From positions 1 to 33,697 of the forward strand of contig CANRBX010000033.1 in the NCBI GenBank assembly GCA_947628955.1: DNA of 33,697 nucleotides, written 5' to 3'. A program made the position numbers and the translations under genes. This document shows, piece by piece, positions 23,430-31,894 of this stretch. Position 1 is the stretch's first letter; each line of letters begins with the position of its first letter. The stretch comes from an uncultured Lachnospiraceae bacterium. Its GTDB lineage: Bacteria; Bacillota; Clostridia; Lachnospirales; Lachnospiraceae. A model generated the notes under the pieces. The model worked only from the letters and a program-made list of their open reading frames with translations, did no database searches and was not told where the DNA came from.

Positions 23430-25397
23430 TTATAGCGGCAAACTATCTTTCACACACAGCGCCCCGTAGCCCACCTGGTTGTTCGGGTACTGCGAAAATC
23501 CCGGAAGCTCCCGCGCGCCGCGGCGCAGGCAGGCGCGCACCTTCTCGCCGTAAAGGTACGGGTCGTTGCCGTCCACGATCCCCCACTGCATCAGAAGCGC
23601 CGCGGCGCCGGTCACAAAGGGCGCTGCAACCGATGTACCCGACACGCTGACGTACCCGCCCCCGACCGCCGTCGTCGTGATGTCAACGCCCGGCGCCGCC
23701 AGATCCGGCTTCACCAGGAACGACTGTTCCGGCCAGCCGCGCCCGGAAAAGGAGACGTAGGAATTGTTCCGCGCATCGTATGCGCCCACCGCGATCACGC
23801 GCTCCGCCGTGGACGGAATCGTCAGAGTCGCATCCGGCGACGGCTGCAGGAAACGTGTCCCGCTCCCGCGCGCCCGGCCGTCGTTCATCCACATCTCATA
23901 ATCGCCTGCCACGACGCGCTGCGGCGTCAGGAGGATCTTCCAGATCCCGCTGTCCAGATATGTCCCGTTCGGGATGAAATCCAGATAAATCTCCTGGCGG
24001 CCCTGATACGGGCTCGGCTCCCCGTAATACACCAGCAGCATCGTATTGCCGGCACGGTACCTCCTGGCGCCCGGCTCCTGCCGGATCAGCTCAATCTGAC
24101 GGCCGTCCGGATGGACAAGCGCGATCCCAAACTCGTCCGCGTAATCCTTCCATATCTGGATATTCAGCGATGTCTCGTAGTCGTTGACCAGAAACCCGAT
24201 CTCCTGCTGTCCTCCAAAACTTCCTGACCCGCCTCCGGGGCCTCTGTCACTTTCAAATCGTCCCGACACATGGCCCCCGGTGTTGCCTTCGTTTCCGGTC
24301 CCGGTCACGATAACGCTCTGCCCCCTGCCGGCCATGCTGTCAATGTAGGTCTCCAGAAGTGAGGTCCCGCGGTGGGAGCCGCAGACATTCCCGATGCTGA
24401 TGTTCACCGAAAGCGGCCTTCGCATTTCCTCCGCCTTCCGCATAACATACTCGAGCGCCTGCATCAGCTCCGCTGTCCGCGGAAACCCGTCCTCCCTAGG
24501 CGCTCCCAGCTTCACCACGATCAGGTCGCTCTCCGGGGCTACTCCCCTGTAACGGCCCCCGGACGCTCTCCCGTTCCCTGCCGCGATGCCAAGCACATGC
24601 GTGCCGTGCCCGTCCGCGTCGCGCTCCGGCACGAGCGCGTACCCTGCCGCCCGGCTGCCCGCGCTCAGCGCGGCATTGATCTCCTCCCTGGTATACTCCG
24701 CTCCCGACGCAAAGCCCTCCGGCGTTCTCCCGGTGCCGGACGGCGTCCCCGTCTGATCCCACAGCGCCAGGATCCTCGTGTTTCCCTCGTCGTCCCGGAA
24801 ATCCGGGTGGAAATAATCGACGCCGGAGTCGAGCACCGCCACCAGGATCCCCCGGCCCGTCAGGCCGGTCCGGGGCGCCTGCAGCACCGAGATACAGGAC
24901 GCCGCGCGGCCGGCGTCTGACGCAAAGTACAGACGCTTCGGCTTTTCCACATAGAGAACCTGCGGGAGCGACGCCAGAAGCTCCACCTCGCTCTGCGGCA
25001 GGGTGACGATCGCGTATCCGCCGGAGAGCGTCACGATCTCCCAGTGATCCGGCACGGAAACGCGGCCTTTTCTCTCCGGCCCACGTTTCTGTGCCGGATC
25101 CCCTCCCGTTTCTTCAACTTTTTCTCCGGATGTTTCCCCGGGCATTTTCCCGGCTTTTTCTCCGGATGTTTCCCCGGCCGTATTCCCGGTTTGTTTCACG
25201 GCCGCGGTCTCATCCCCGGTCGCCTCTTCCGGGGCACTTTCAGCCCCGAGCGTGCCCGTGTACTGCACAATGACCTGCCACGTGCGCTCCGCCCTGTCGT
25301 ACCCCGTGTCAAGGCCGTCCGATTTCTGTCTCTCTTCCTGCGTCGCATCCAGCGCCAGATTCAGAAGGTTTTCTATTTTCTGATCGTTTCCGGACAT
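23430..25397 (-). CDS. S8 family subtilisin-like serine peptidase (Csp-like)
   Basis: A 655-residue subtilase with an intact triad: D190 in AVLDSGVD, H264 in GHGTHV and S589 in GTSVAAP; the oxyanion Asn is in GTGNEG. An N-terminal prodomain-like region (about 25-165, including LLASLPQVLYVEKP) precedes it, but no signal peptide is seen. This matches the Clostridia subtilases related to the Csp germination proteases. A Lys/Glu/Gly-rich insert (about 80-130) holds a 12-residue in-frame repeat. The ATG at 25397 follows AGAGGGAG by five bases; an ATG 15 codons earlier is possible. Role in spores is only suggested by the family. Confidence 0.9.
   Translation of the reverse strand: MSGNDQKIENLLNLALDATQEERQKSDGLDTGYDRAERTWQVIVQYTGTLGAESAPEEATGDETAAVKQTGNTAGETSGEKAGKMPGETSGEKVEETGGDPAQKRGPERKGRVSVPDHWEIVTLSGGYAIVTLPQSEVELLASLPQVLYVEKPKRLYFASDAGRAASCISVLQAPRTGLTGRGILVAVLDSGVDYFHPDFRDDEGNTRILALWDQTGTPSGTGRTPEGFASGAEYTREEINAALSAGSRAAGYALVPERDADGHGTHVLGIAAGNGRASGGRYRGVAPESDLIVVKLGAPREDGFPRTAELMQALEYVMRKAEEMRRPLSVNISIGNVCGSHRGTSLLETYIDSMAGRGQSVIVTGTGNEGNTGGHVSGRFESDRGPGGGSGSFGGQQEIGFLVNDYETSLNIQIWKDYADEFGIALVHPDGRQIELIRQEPGARRYRAGNTMLLVYYGEPSPYQGRQEIYLDFIPNGTYLDSGIWKILLTPQRVVAGDYEMWMNDGRARGSGTRFLQPSPDATLTIPSTAERVIAVGAYDARNNSYVSFSGRGWPEQSFLVKPDLAAPGVDITTTAVGGGYVSVSGTSVAAPFVTGAAALLMQWGIVDGNDPYLYGEKVRACLRRGARELPGFSQYPNNQVGYGALCVKDSLPL
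25118..25177. repeat. 36-bp in-frame repeat in the subtilase prodomain insert
   Basis: A 24-base sequence (CTTTTTCTCCGGATGTTTCC and the following CCGG) occurs at 25118-25141 and 25154-25177. The spacing of 36 bases corresponds to two GETSGEK-containing 12-residue units in the peptidase. It is part of a low-complexity linker. Confidence 0.7.
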
Positions 25398-25478
25398 GGC
25401 TGCTCCCTCTGCCGGCATTCTGCGGCAGATCCGATCATTCATTTCTTCCAGTGTATGCGCATCCGGCGCCGATCTTGC

Positions 25479-25898
25479 CTATTCCTCCAGCATTGTGTTG
25501 ATCCTGCGGAAGCCCTGGCCCTTCTCCGTCTCCATGTCCTTCCAGAGGCGCTCGGCCAGCTCTGCAAGCGTCCCGTCCTCAAACGTGATCCGGCCCCCGT
25601 AGATGCTCAGCCCCTCCGCGATCGCCTGCTGTGCCTCCCGGTATTCCTCGTAGTGCTCATCCCCCTCGTAAAAATCATTGCGGACATCAATCCCGTATTG
25701 CTCGCGAAAAAAAGCAGCAAGCTCTTCCTCGCTCCCTGCTTCCTTCTCCCCGAAAAAGACAGGGCCAAGCACCTCGCAGAGCAGCTCTTTCTGGCGCTCT
25801 GACAGCTGATCGCCCTTCGCGATCAGATACATGCTCGAGGGTACCTGGTCCTTCTCCTGGTTCAGTCTCAGTTTTTTCCAGTTCGCAGTGTTGCGCAT
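25479..25898 (-). CDS. small hypothetical protein
   Basis: A 139-residue soluble, acidic protein beginning MRNTANWKKLRLNQEKDQVP, with RYxE-type charged helices and no membrane segment or signal peptide. I do not recognise a family. The ribosome binding site is weak (GGGAAAAC). It lies 81 bases upstream of the subtilase gene in the same direction and may be co-transcribed. Confidence 0.6.
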   Translation of the reverse strand: MRNTANWKKLRLNQEKDQVPSSMYLIAKGDQLSERQKELLCEVLGPVFFGEKEAGSEEELAAFFREQYGIDVRNDFYEGDEHYEEYREAQQAIAEGLSIYGGRITFEDGTLAELAERLWKDMETEKGQGFRRINTMLEE

Positions 25899-26013
25899 GA
25901 TGTTTTCCCGCTCTGTCCCCCACAACGGTCAACCTCATCCTTCATACCTGCTGTAATATTATCTTATTATGTATGGTGTGTCAAGTGTTATTTTTCTCCA
26001 TCTCTTTTTAACG

Positions 26014-26658
26014 TCAGATTTCGTTTGGAAGCCTGCCGAAACGCACCCTGATGTAGGCCTTGATCGCCTCCATCGTTCCCTCAAAGCCGAGGCGCTCGCT
26101 GTTCAGGCAGAGGTCATAGTTGCGCGCGTCGTTCCACTCCTGCCCGGTGTAATAGCGGTAAAAATCGCTGCGGGATCTGTCTGTCTTCTCAATATATTTC
26201 TCCACGTCTTTTCCGATAAAGGCGCAACGCTCGATCGCCTGACGGATGCAGTATTCCCTGGACGCATGGACAAACACGCTGACCACGCCGGGATTCCCCC
26301 TGAGTACGTAGTCCGCCGCGCGCCCGATGATCACGCAGGATTCCCTGTCTGCCAGCTCGCGGATGATCTTCGCCTGATAATTAAACAGGTTCTGGTCACT
26401 GACAAACTCGTCGCTCTCCGGGGAGATCAGCTTGCCCTTGTACTCGGCGCCGCGCGACTTGCCGAAAAACAGAGGCGGCCGTTTCAGCTTTTCGTCCGCC
26501 TGTCCAAAAAGCCCCTCATTGATCCCGCTGTCCTCAGAGGCCATCCGGATGATCTCTCTCCCGTAGCATTTTATCCCCAGATCGTCCGCCAGCATATGGC
26601 CGATCGTCTTTCCTCCGCTTCCGAAATGTCTCGCGATCGTGATAATGATGTTCCCCAT
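26014..26658 (-). CDS. cytidylate kinase-like family protein
   Basis: A 214-residue P-loop protein beginning MGNIIITIARHFGSGGKTIG, with the nucleotide-binding GSGGKT at 13-18. It continues with DDLGIKCYGREII, an SCVIIGRAADYVL segment and FVHASREYCIRQAIERC, a pattern of the cytidylate-kinase-like family common in Clostridia. It is distinct from the housekeeping CMP kinase and its substrate is uncertain. The ATG at 26658 follows AAGGAAGGTG, so the 32-codon in-frame extension is rejected. It follows the liv operon. Confidence 0.88.
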   Translation of the reverse strand: MGNIIITIARHFGSGGKTIGHMLADDLGIKCYGREIIRMASEDSGINEGLFGQADEKLKRPPLFFGKSRGAEYKGKLISPESDEFVSDQNLFNYQAKIIRELADRESCVIIGRAADYVLRGNPGVVSVFVHASREYCIRQAIERCAFIGKDVEKYIEKTDRSRSDFYRYYTGQEWNDARNYDLCLNSERLGFEGTMEAIKAYIRVRFGRLPNEI

Positions 26659-26774
26659 CCTGCACCTTCCTTTCTTTCTCCCGGGATGCCCCGCCAAAGC
26701 AGTCCTCCGGGCGGATCTTTCTTTTCCTGCGGCCCTTCTGCCGCCTGCAGACAACCGGTTCTGCCGACCAGAAC

Positions 26775-26836
26775 CTGCCGTGCGGAACCTTCTCCCGGCG
26801 GCCCTTCTGCCGTGCGGAACCTTCTCCCGGCGGCCC
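26775..26836. repeat. 30-bp direct repeat pair just after livF
   Basis: CTGCCGTGCGGAACCTTCTC plus CCGGCGGCCC occurs at 26775-26804 and 26807-26836, two exact copies with a period of 32 bases. Part of it (GCGGCCCTTCTGCCG) occurs again near 26728. It lies in the 178-base gap between livF and the kinase-like gene. No repeat family is recognised. Confidence 0.8.
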
Positions 26837-27547
26837 CTACTCTCCGAGATAGGCCTTTTTGATCGAATCGTCGTTCATGAGCTCCTTCGCGTCGCCTGAC
26901 ATCACAATGCGCCCGGTCTCCAGCACGTACGCGCGGTCCGCGATCGCAAGGGCCTTCTTTGCGTTCTGCTCGACCAGAAGCACCGTCGTCCCGGCCTCGC
27001 TGACGCTGCGGATAATGTCAAATATCTCGTTCACCAGGATCGGGGAAAGGCCCATTGACGGCTCGTCCATCAGAATGATGCGCGGCCCGGACATCAGCGC
27101 GCGGCCCATCGCCAGCATCTGCTGCTCGCCGCCCGAAAGCGTCCCGGCCAGCTGGTTTCTGCGTTCCTCCAGCCGCGGAAACCTCCGGTAGACCGTCTCG
27201 AGCGTCTGCTCGATCTCTCCCTTGTCCTTTCGCGTGTAGGCGCCCATCTTCAGGTTCTGGTACACGGACATCTCCGCAAACACACGGCGTCCCTCGGGCA
27301 CATGCGCCATCCCGAGCCCCACGATCCTGTGCGCGGGCACCTTCGTGATATCCCTGCCCTCAAACAGAATGCTGCCCTTTTTCGGAGAGATCAGTCCGGT
27401 TACCGTGTGCAAGATCGTCGTCTTGCCGGCGCCGTTCGCGCCGATCAGGGAGATGATCTCCCCCTCGTTGACCTCAAAGGAGATCCCCTTGATCGCCTGG
27501 ATCACGCCATAGTATACTTCCAGGTCTTTTATCTCAAGCATTGCCAT
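26837..27547 (-). CDS. livF: branched-chain amino acid ABC transporter ATP-binding protein LivF
   Basis: A 236-residue ATPase: Walker A GANGAGKT, signature LSGGEQQMLAMGRAL, Walker B IILMDEPSMGLSP, and the H-loop position occupied in LLVEQNAKKA by Gln-Asn, typical of LivF. It is the last gene of the liv cluster, 15 bases after livG, with AGGAGGAAGG before the ATG. It hydrolyses ATP to drive leucine/isoleucine/valine or related amino acid uptake together with LivG. Confidence 0.96.
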   Translation of the reverse strand: MAMLEIKDLEVYYGVIQAIKGISFEVNEGEIISLIGANGAGKTTILHTVTGLISPKKGSILFEGRDITKVPAHRIVGLGMAHVPEGRRVFAEMSVYQNLKMGAYTRKDKGEIEQTLETVYRRFPRLEERRNQLAGTLSGGEQQMLAMGRALMSGPRIILMDEPSMGLSPILVNEIFDIIRSVSEAGTTVLLVEQNAKKALAIADRAYVLETGRIVMSGDAKELMNDDSIKKAYLGE

Positions 27548-27562
27548 AGCCAGCCTTCCTCC

Positions 27563-28324
27563 TCATTCTCCAAGGTATGCCGTGATCACCTGCGGATCGT
27601 TCAGCACGCTGCCCGTCACGCCCTGCGCCAGGATCTCGCCGAAATTCAGCACGCTCAGCTCCTCGCAGATCCCGGACACCAGCTTCATATCATGCTCGAT
27701 CAGAAGAATCGTCATGTCGAAATGATCCCGGACAAAGCGGATCATGTCCATCAGCTCCTGCGTCTCGTTCGGGTTCATGCCCGCTGCCGGCTCGTCGAGC
27801 AGGAGAAGCTTCGGATCCGTCGCCATCGCGCGCGCGATCTCCAGCCGGCGCTGCTTGCCGTACGGGAGATTCGACGCAAGCGTCTCTGCCTCGGAGTCGA
27901 GGTCGAATACGTGCAGGAGCTCCATCGCACGCTCGTCCATCTCGCGCTCCACCCTGTGGTACGACGGCAGGCGGAAGATCCCGGCGATCGTCGAATATGA
28001 ATGATGGTTGTGCAGCCCGGCCTTGACATTGTCCAGCACCGAAAGCTCCTTGAAGAGACGGATGTTCTGGAAGGTGCGCGCAATCCCGGCTTTGCTGATG
28101 TCGATCGTCTTCTTTCCGGTAATATCCTGCCCGTCGAGCACGACGCTCCCGGTGTCCGGGCGGTACACGCCGGTGAGCAGGTTAAACACGGTCGTCTTGC
28201 CGGCGCCGTTCGGGCCGATCAGCCCGTAGAGCTGCCCCTTCGCGATCGTCACGTTAAAATTGTTTACAGCCCGCAGGCCGCCAAAAGAAATCCCGAGATT
28301 TTTTACTTCGAGCATCACAGCCAT
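27563..28324 (-). CDS. livG: branched-chain amino acid ABC transporter ATP-binding protein LivG
   Basis: A 253-residue ATPase with Walker [10 protein letters not shown], signature [16 protein letters not shown], Walker [14 protein letters not shown], and [11 protein letters not shown]. The AGMNPNET segment is characteristic of LivG. AGGAGG lies at the end of livM, one base from livM's stop to this ATG, indicating tight coupling. It is the partner of LivF in the transporter's nucleotide-binding dimer. Confidence 0.96.
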   Translation of the reverse strand: MAVMLEVKNLGISFGGLRAVNNFNVTIAKGQLYGLIGPNGAGKTTVFNLLTGVYRPDTGSVVLDGQDITGKKTIDISKAGIARTFQNIRLFKELSVLDNVKAGLHNHHSYSTIAGIFRLPSYHRVEREMDERAMELLHVFDLDSEAETLASNLPYGKQRRLEIARAMATDPKLLLLDEPAAGMNPNETQELMDMIRFVRDHFDMTILLIEHDMKLVSGICEELSVLNFGEILAQGVTGSVLNDPQVITAYLGE

Positions 28325-28325
28325 A

Positions 28326-29378
28326 CTATCTGCCCTCCTTCGCCGATTTCCTGAAGAAGCGCCCGAAGTAGCGTTCCCGCCATTCCAGAGCCTTCGGGGC
28401 CCAGTTGAAGAGCATCATCACGATCAGGATGATTGAATAGATCAGCATGCGGTAATCCGCCAGGCCGCGCAGCAGCTCCGGGAGCGCCGTCAGGATGACG
28501 GCCGCGATCACGGAACCGCGGATATTTCCGATGCCGCCGAGCACGACGAACACGAGCGCCAGGATGGAGGTGTTGAAGTTAAACTTCGAAGCCTGCAGCG
28601 TCGCCAGGTTGTGGGAATAAAGCGCGCCGGCCACGCCTGCCAGCGCGGCGGAAACCGTGAAAGCCATCAGCTTGTATTTTGTAATGTTGATGCCGACAGA
28701 CTCTGCCGCGATGCGGTTGTCGCGGATCGACATGATCGCACGCCCGTCGCGCGAGTCGATCAGGTTCAGCACGATAAACAGTGTGATCAGGATCAGGATC
28801 ACGCCGATCAGGAACGTAGACTGCTTCGCGATGCCGGTGATGCCCTGCGGGCCTCCGAGGATCATCTTGCCGTCCGGCTCCATGCCGAGCGAAAACTGAT
28901 CCTTCATTGAAAAATGGAACCCGTTGCTGTCTCTTCCGATATAAAAAACATTGATCACGTTCTTGATGATCTCTCCGAATGCGAGCGTCACAATAGCCAG
29001 ATAGTCGCCCTTCAGGCGGAGCACCGGGATGCCGATCAGGATCCCGAACACCGCGGCCGCCAGCGCCGCCACCACGATCGCCAGCGCAAAGCGCAGAAGA
29101 TCAGCCGGAATCACCTCCTGTGTGCACTTGGTGAAGAACGCGCCCGCGAACGCCCCCACGCACATGAAGCCCGCGTGTCCGAGGCTCAGCTCGCCGGAGA
29201 TGCCGACCACCAGGTTTAAAGAGACAGCCAGGATCACATAGACGCAGATCGGAACCAGCAGGCCCTGCAGCAGGCTGGAAAGGTGTCCCGTGCTCTGAAG
29301 GATCTGCACAATGATAAACGCCGCGATGACCATTCCGTAGGTAATCAGATTATTCTTCAGATTTTTGTTCTTCTTCAT
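28326..29378 (-). CDS. livM: branched-chain amino acid ABC transporter permease LivM
   Basis: A 350-residue membrane protein with about ten helices, including VVGISGELSLGHAGFMCVGAF and GLRLKGDYLAIVTLAFGEI-like segments (here PVLRLKGDYLAIVTL) typical of LivM. The ATG at 29378 has AGGTGAG before it; the GTG at 29387, directly after the livH stop, is an alternative start. It forms the transport channel with LivH. Confidence 0.94.
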   Translation of the reverse strand: MKKNKNLKNNLITYGMVIAAFIIVQILQSTGHLSSLLQGLLVPICVYVILAVSLNLVVGISGELSLGHAGFMCVGAFAGAFFTKCTQEVIPADLLRFALAIVVAALAAAVFGILIGIPVLRLKGDYLAIVTLAFGEIIKNVINVFYIGRDSNGFHFSMKDQFSLGMEPDGKMILGGPQGITGIAKQSTFLIGVILILITLFIVLNLIDSRDGRAIMSIRDNRIAAESVGINITKYKLMAFTVSAALAGVAGALYSHNLATLQASKFNFNTSILALVFVVLGGIGNIRGSVIAAVILTALPELLRGLADYRMLIYSIILIVMMLFNWAPKALEWRERYFGRFFRKSAKEGR

Positions 29379-29387
29379 TCCGCTCAC

Positions 29388-30272
29388 CTACACTTTCTCC
29401 TGAATCTTCCTGCCGAGCAGGCCGGTCGGCTTCACAAGAAGCACTATGATCAGCACCGCGAATACGATCGCGTCCGCCAGCTGGGAAGAAATATACGCCT
29501 TGCTCAGTATCTCGATCACTCCAAGTACGATTCCCCCTATCATCGCGCCCGGGATGGAGCCGATCCCCCCGAACACCGCCGCCACGAAGGCCTTGATGCC
29601 CGGCATGGAGCCCGTGTAAGGAGAAAGCGACGGGTAGGAGGAACACAGGAGCACGCCCGCGACCGCCGCCAGGCCGGAACCGATCGCAAAGGTCAGCGCA
29701 ATCGTGCCGTTCACATTGATTCCCATAAGCTGCGCGGCGCCCTTGTCTTCCGACACGGCCAGCATCGCCTGCCCGGCCTTCGTCTTATTGATGAAGGTCG
29801 TCAGGGCGGCCATGATCACGATACAGCTCACGATCGTCACGATCGTCTCCGCCGAGATGTTGAGCGCGCCGTCCGCCAGCTTCAGATCCGGGAACGGAAC
29901 CACGGACTGAAAGCTCTTCGGATTCGGGCCAAAGATCAAAAGTACGACGTTCTGCAGCAGATAGCTGACGCCGATGGCCGTGATCAGCACCGCCAGCGGC
30001 GAGGCCGCCGCGCGCAGCGGACGGTAGGCAACCCTCTCGATCACGATTCCCAGCACTGTACATACCACGATCGCCACCAGGACCGCGACAAGCGGATTTG
30101 TACTCCAGCTCAGCACTACAGTGAGTGCTACGTAGCCTCCCACCATAATGACGTCGCCATGTGCGAAATTCAGCATTCTTGCAATGCCGTAAACCATGGT
30201 GTAGCCCAATGCGATTATGGCATATACACTGCCGAGACTGATGCCGTTAATCAGATAGGATAATAAACTCAT
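29388..30272 (-). CDS. livH: branched-chain amino acid ABC transporter permease LivH
   Basis: A 294-residue permease beginning MSLLSYLINGISLGSVYAII, with ALGYTMVYGIARMLNFAHGD, the LivH signature, and IVLGVIEILSKAYISSQLAD near the end. It is the first transporter gene after livK, from which it is separated by a terminator hairpin. AGAGGTG precedes the ATG. It forms the membrane channel with LivM. Confidence 0.95.
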   Translation of the reverse strand: MSLLSYLINGISLGSVYAIIALGYTMVYGIARMLNFAHGDVIMVGGYVALTVVLSWSTNPLVAVLVAIVVCTVLGIVIERVAYRPLRAAASPLAVLITAIGVSYLLQNVVLLIFGPNPKSFQSVVPFPDLKLADGALNISAETIVTIVSCIVIMAALTTFINKTKAGQAMLAVSEDKGAAQLMGINVNGTIALTFAIGSGLAAVAGVLLCSSYPSLSPYTGSMPGIKAFVAAVFGGIGSIPGAMIGGIVLGVIEILSKAYISSQLADAIVFAVLIIVLLVKPTGLLGRKIQEKV

Positions 30273-30373
30273 GTTTGCACCTCTTGGTTTTCTGAACTCT
30301 TCTTAAATATACAAGACTTGTGATAACTCAGCGGCCCGCCTCCGGCACCTGCCGTGACCGCCGCCTCTATGGC

Positions 30374-30400
30374 AAAAAGGGGGTTGCTGCTGCAACCCCC
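30374..30400 (-). terminator. terminator/attenuator between livK and livH
   Basis: On the minus strand GGGGGTTGC-AGCA-GCAACCCCC (9-bp perfect stem, 30400-30379) is followed by TTTTT (30378-30374). It is 107 bases after livK and 102 before livH, so livK can be made in excess over the permeases. A second hairpin at about 30438-30468 has a T run only on the plus strand. Confidence 0.88.
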
Positions 30401-30507
30401 TGTCGGGTCTCTGTGTAAACTGTGATCTTCTGCCCGCAGGCCGCAGATGATATCTGCGCGGCCCGTTTTTCACGGGCGCCTGCCGGAGAAAGCCAGAAAC
30501 CTGTGTA

Positions 30508-31656
30508 TTACATTCCCTTGTATGCGCCGTTCTCGATCACAACAGCCTTCGGAGCCTTGGACGGCTCGCCGTCTGCGGTCCAGGTCATGCCTGCACCGGT
30601 CAGGCCGTCAACGGAAATCTCTGTCATGGCTGCCTTCAGAGCGTCGCAAAGAGCGCTCGGATCCATGTCCGCCGTAGCGCCGGACTGCTCCAGAGCCGCC
30701 TTCATGATGTAGATGCCGTCATAAGCGTCAGCTGCGAACTGGTTCGGAACCTCGCCGAACTGCTCCTGATACTTCGCAACAAAATTCTTGGTCAGATCGT
30801 CCTCAGCATCCGCGCTGAACGGGGTAAGAAGCATAACGCCCTCAGCCAGAGACGTATCGAAGCCCTCAACGCCTGTCAGGATGCCGTCCATGCCGTCCAC
30901 GCCGAACCACAGCGGAGCATAGTCCATAGCCGCTGCCTGCGTGAACACCAGAGCCGCCTCATTGTAGTAGAACGGAAGGAATACCAGCTCTGCGCCCGCA
31001 TCCTTTGCCTTCTGCAGCTGTACCGTGAAGTCGGTCTTGCTGTCTGCCGTGAACGCTTCCTCGGCGACGATCTCAAACGGCTGGTTCTCAGCCTCCTGAC
31101 GGAAGGTTCCGTAGATACCGGAAGAATAAACGTCCGAGCTGTCGTAGATCACGGCTACCTTGGATGCAAGGCCGTTCTCGCCGATGTACTGAGCGGAAGC
31201 CGCACCCTGAGACGGATCGGAGAAGCATACGCGGAACGCGTTGTCTGCATCGGAAATACACTCAACTGCAGAGCCTGACGGTGTCAGCAGGAACATGTTG
31301 TCGTTCAGGGCCTCAGCCTTCACCGCGGTGCACGGGCCGGAGGTAACGGAGCCGAGCAGCATCTGCATGCCCCAGTCCTTCAGCGTATTGTAGGCATTTA
31401 CGGATTTCTCCGGGTCATGCTCGTCGTCCTGCGGGTTGAACTCAAGCTGTGCGCCGTTCACGCCGCCCGCCTCGTTGATCTCGTCAACCGCAATCTGTGC
31501 GCCGTTCATAACGCCCATGCCGTAAGCGGCAGCCGCGCCGGTCATCGGTCCGATGCCGCCGATCTTGAAGGTTGCTGCTTCTTCTGCAAACGCAACCGTA
31601 GAAAGCATCATGGCAGATGCGCAGGCAAGTCCTGCAAGTTTCACTAATTTTCTCAT
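30508..31656 (-). CDS. livK: branched-chain amino acid ABC transporter substrate-binding protein
   Basis: A 382-residue LivJ/LivK-type binding protein with the family opening FKIGGIGPMTGAAAAYG and the YDGIYIMKAAL segment. The N-terminus MRKLVKLAGLACASAMMLST is a signal peptide; probable cleavage follows VAFA (about residue 24). The cysteine at residue 12 sits inside the hydrophobic core without a proper lipobox, so lipid attachment is doubtful. The ATG at 31656 follows AAAGGAGG, so the longer frame is rejected. It is first in the liv operon and has a well-matched promoter. Confidence 0.93.
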   Translation of the reverse strand: MRKLVKLAGLACASAMMLSTVAFAEEAATFKIGGIGPMTGAAAAYGMGVMNGAQIAVDEINEAGGVNGAQLEFNPQDDEHDPEKSVNAYNTLKDWGMQMLLGSVTSGPCTAVKAEALNDNMFLLTPSGSAVECISDADNAFRVCFSDPSQGAASAQYIGENGLASKVAVIYDSSDVYSSGIYGTFRQEAENQPFEIVAEEAFTADSKTDFTVQLQKAKDAGAELVFLPFYYNEAALVFTQAAAMDYAPLWFGVDGMDGILTGVEGFDTSLAEGVMLLTPFSADAEDDLTKNFVAKYQEQFGEVPNQFAADAYDGIYIMKAALEQSGATADMDPSALCDALKAAMTEISVDGLTGAGMTWTADGEPSKAPKAVVIENGAYKGM

Positions 31657-31718
31657 AATACCTTTCCTCCTTTTTCTGCGCGCAGTCTCCCCCATGGAAA
31701 CACGCACTCATACTGCAC

Positions 31719-31747
31719 ATGATACCCATTTCGCGCAAATTTGTCAA
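31719..31747 (-). promoter_or_regulatory. sigma-A-type promoter of the liv operon
   Basis: On the minus strand TTGACA (31747-31742), exactly 17 bases, and TATCAT (31724-31719) lie about 63 bases before the livK ATG. Just upstream are two adjacent TTTTGTGAA copies on the plus strand (31752-31760 and 31761-31769), which could bind an activator or repressor. Confidence 0.8.
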
Positions 31748-31894
31748 GAAGTTTTGTGAATTTTGTGAATACATTTGTCCGCCTGGCGCGGATTTCGCAA
31801 ACTTCCACAGAGACTTTACACAGTCTGCCGCCGAACCTGGCCTTTGTTCCCGCGGAAGCTCCTTCACGGGCATCTCATGCGCAGCTCTTCATTT

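Noticed and set aside
30438-30468. Second terminator behind livK
   Set aside because: The hairpin has its T run only on the plus strand, where no gene ends.
31610-31656. Lipobox in the livK signal peptide at GLAC
   Set aside because: Gly at -3 and position inside the hydrophobic core do not fit the lipobox; a signal peptidase I site follows later.
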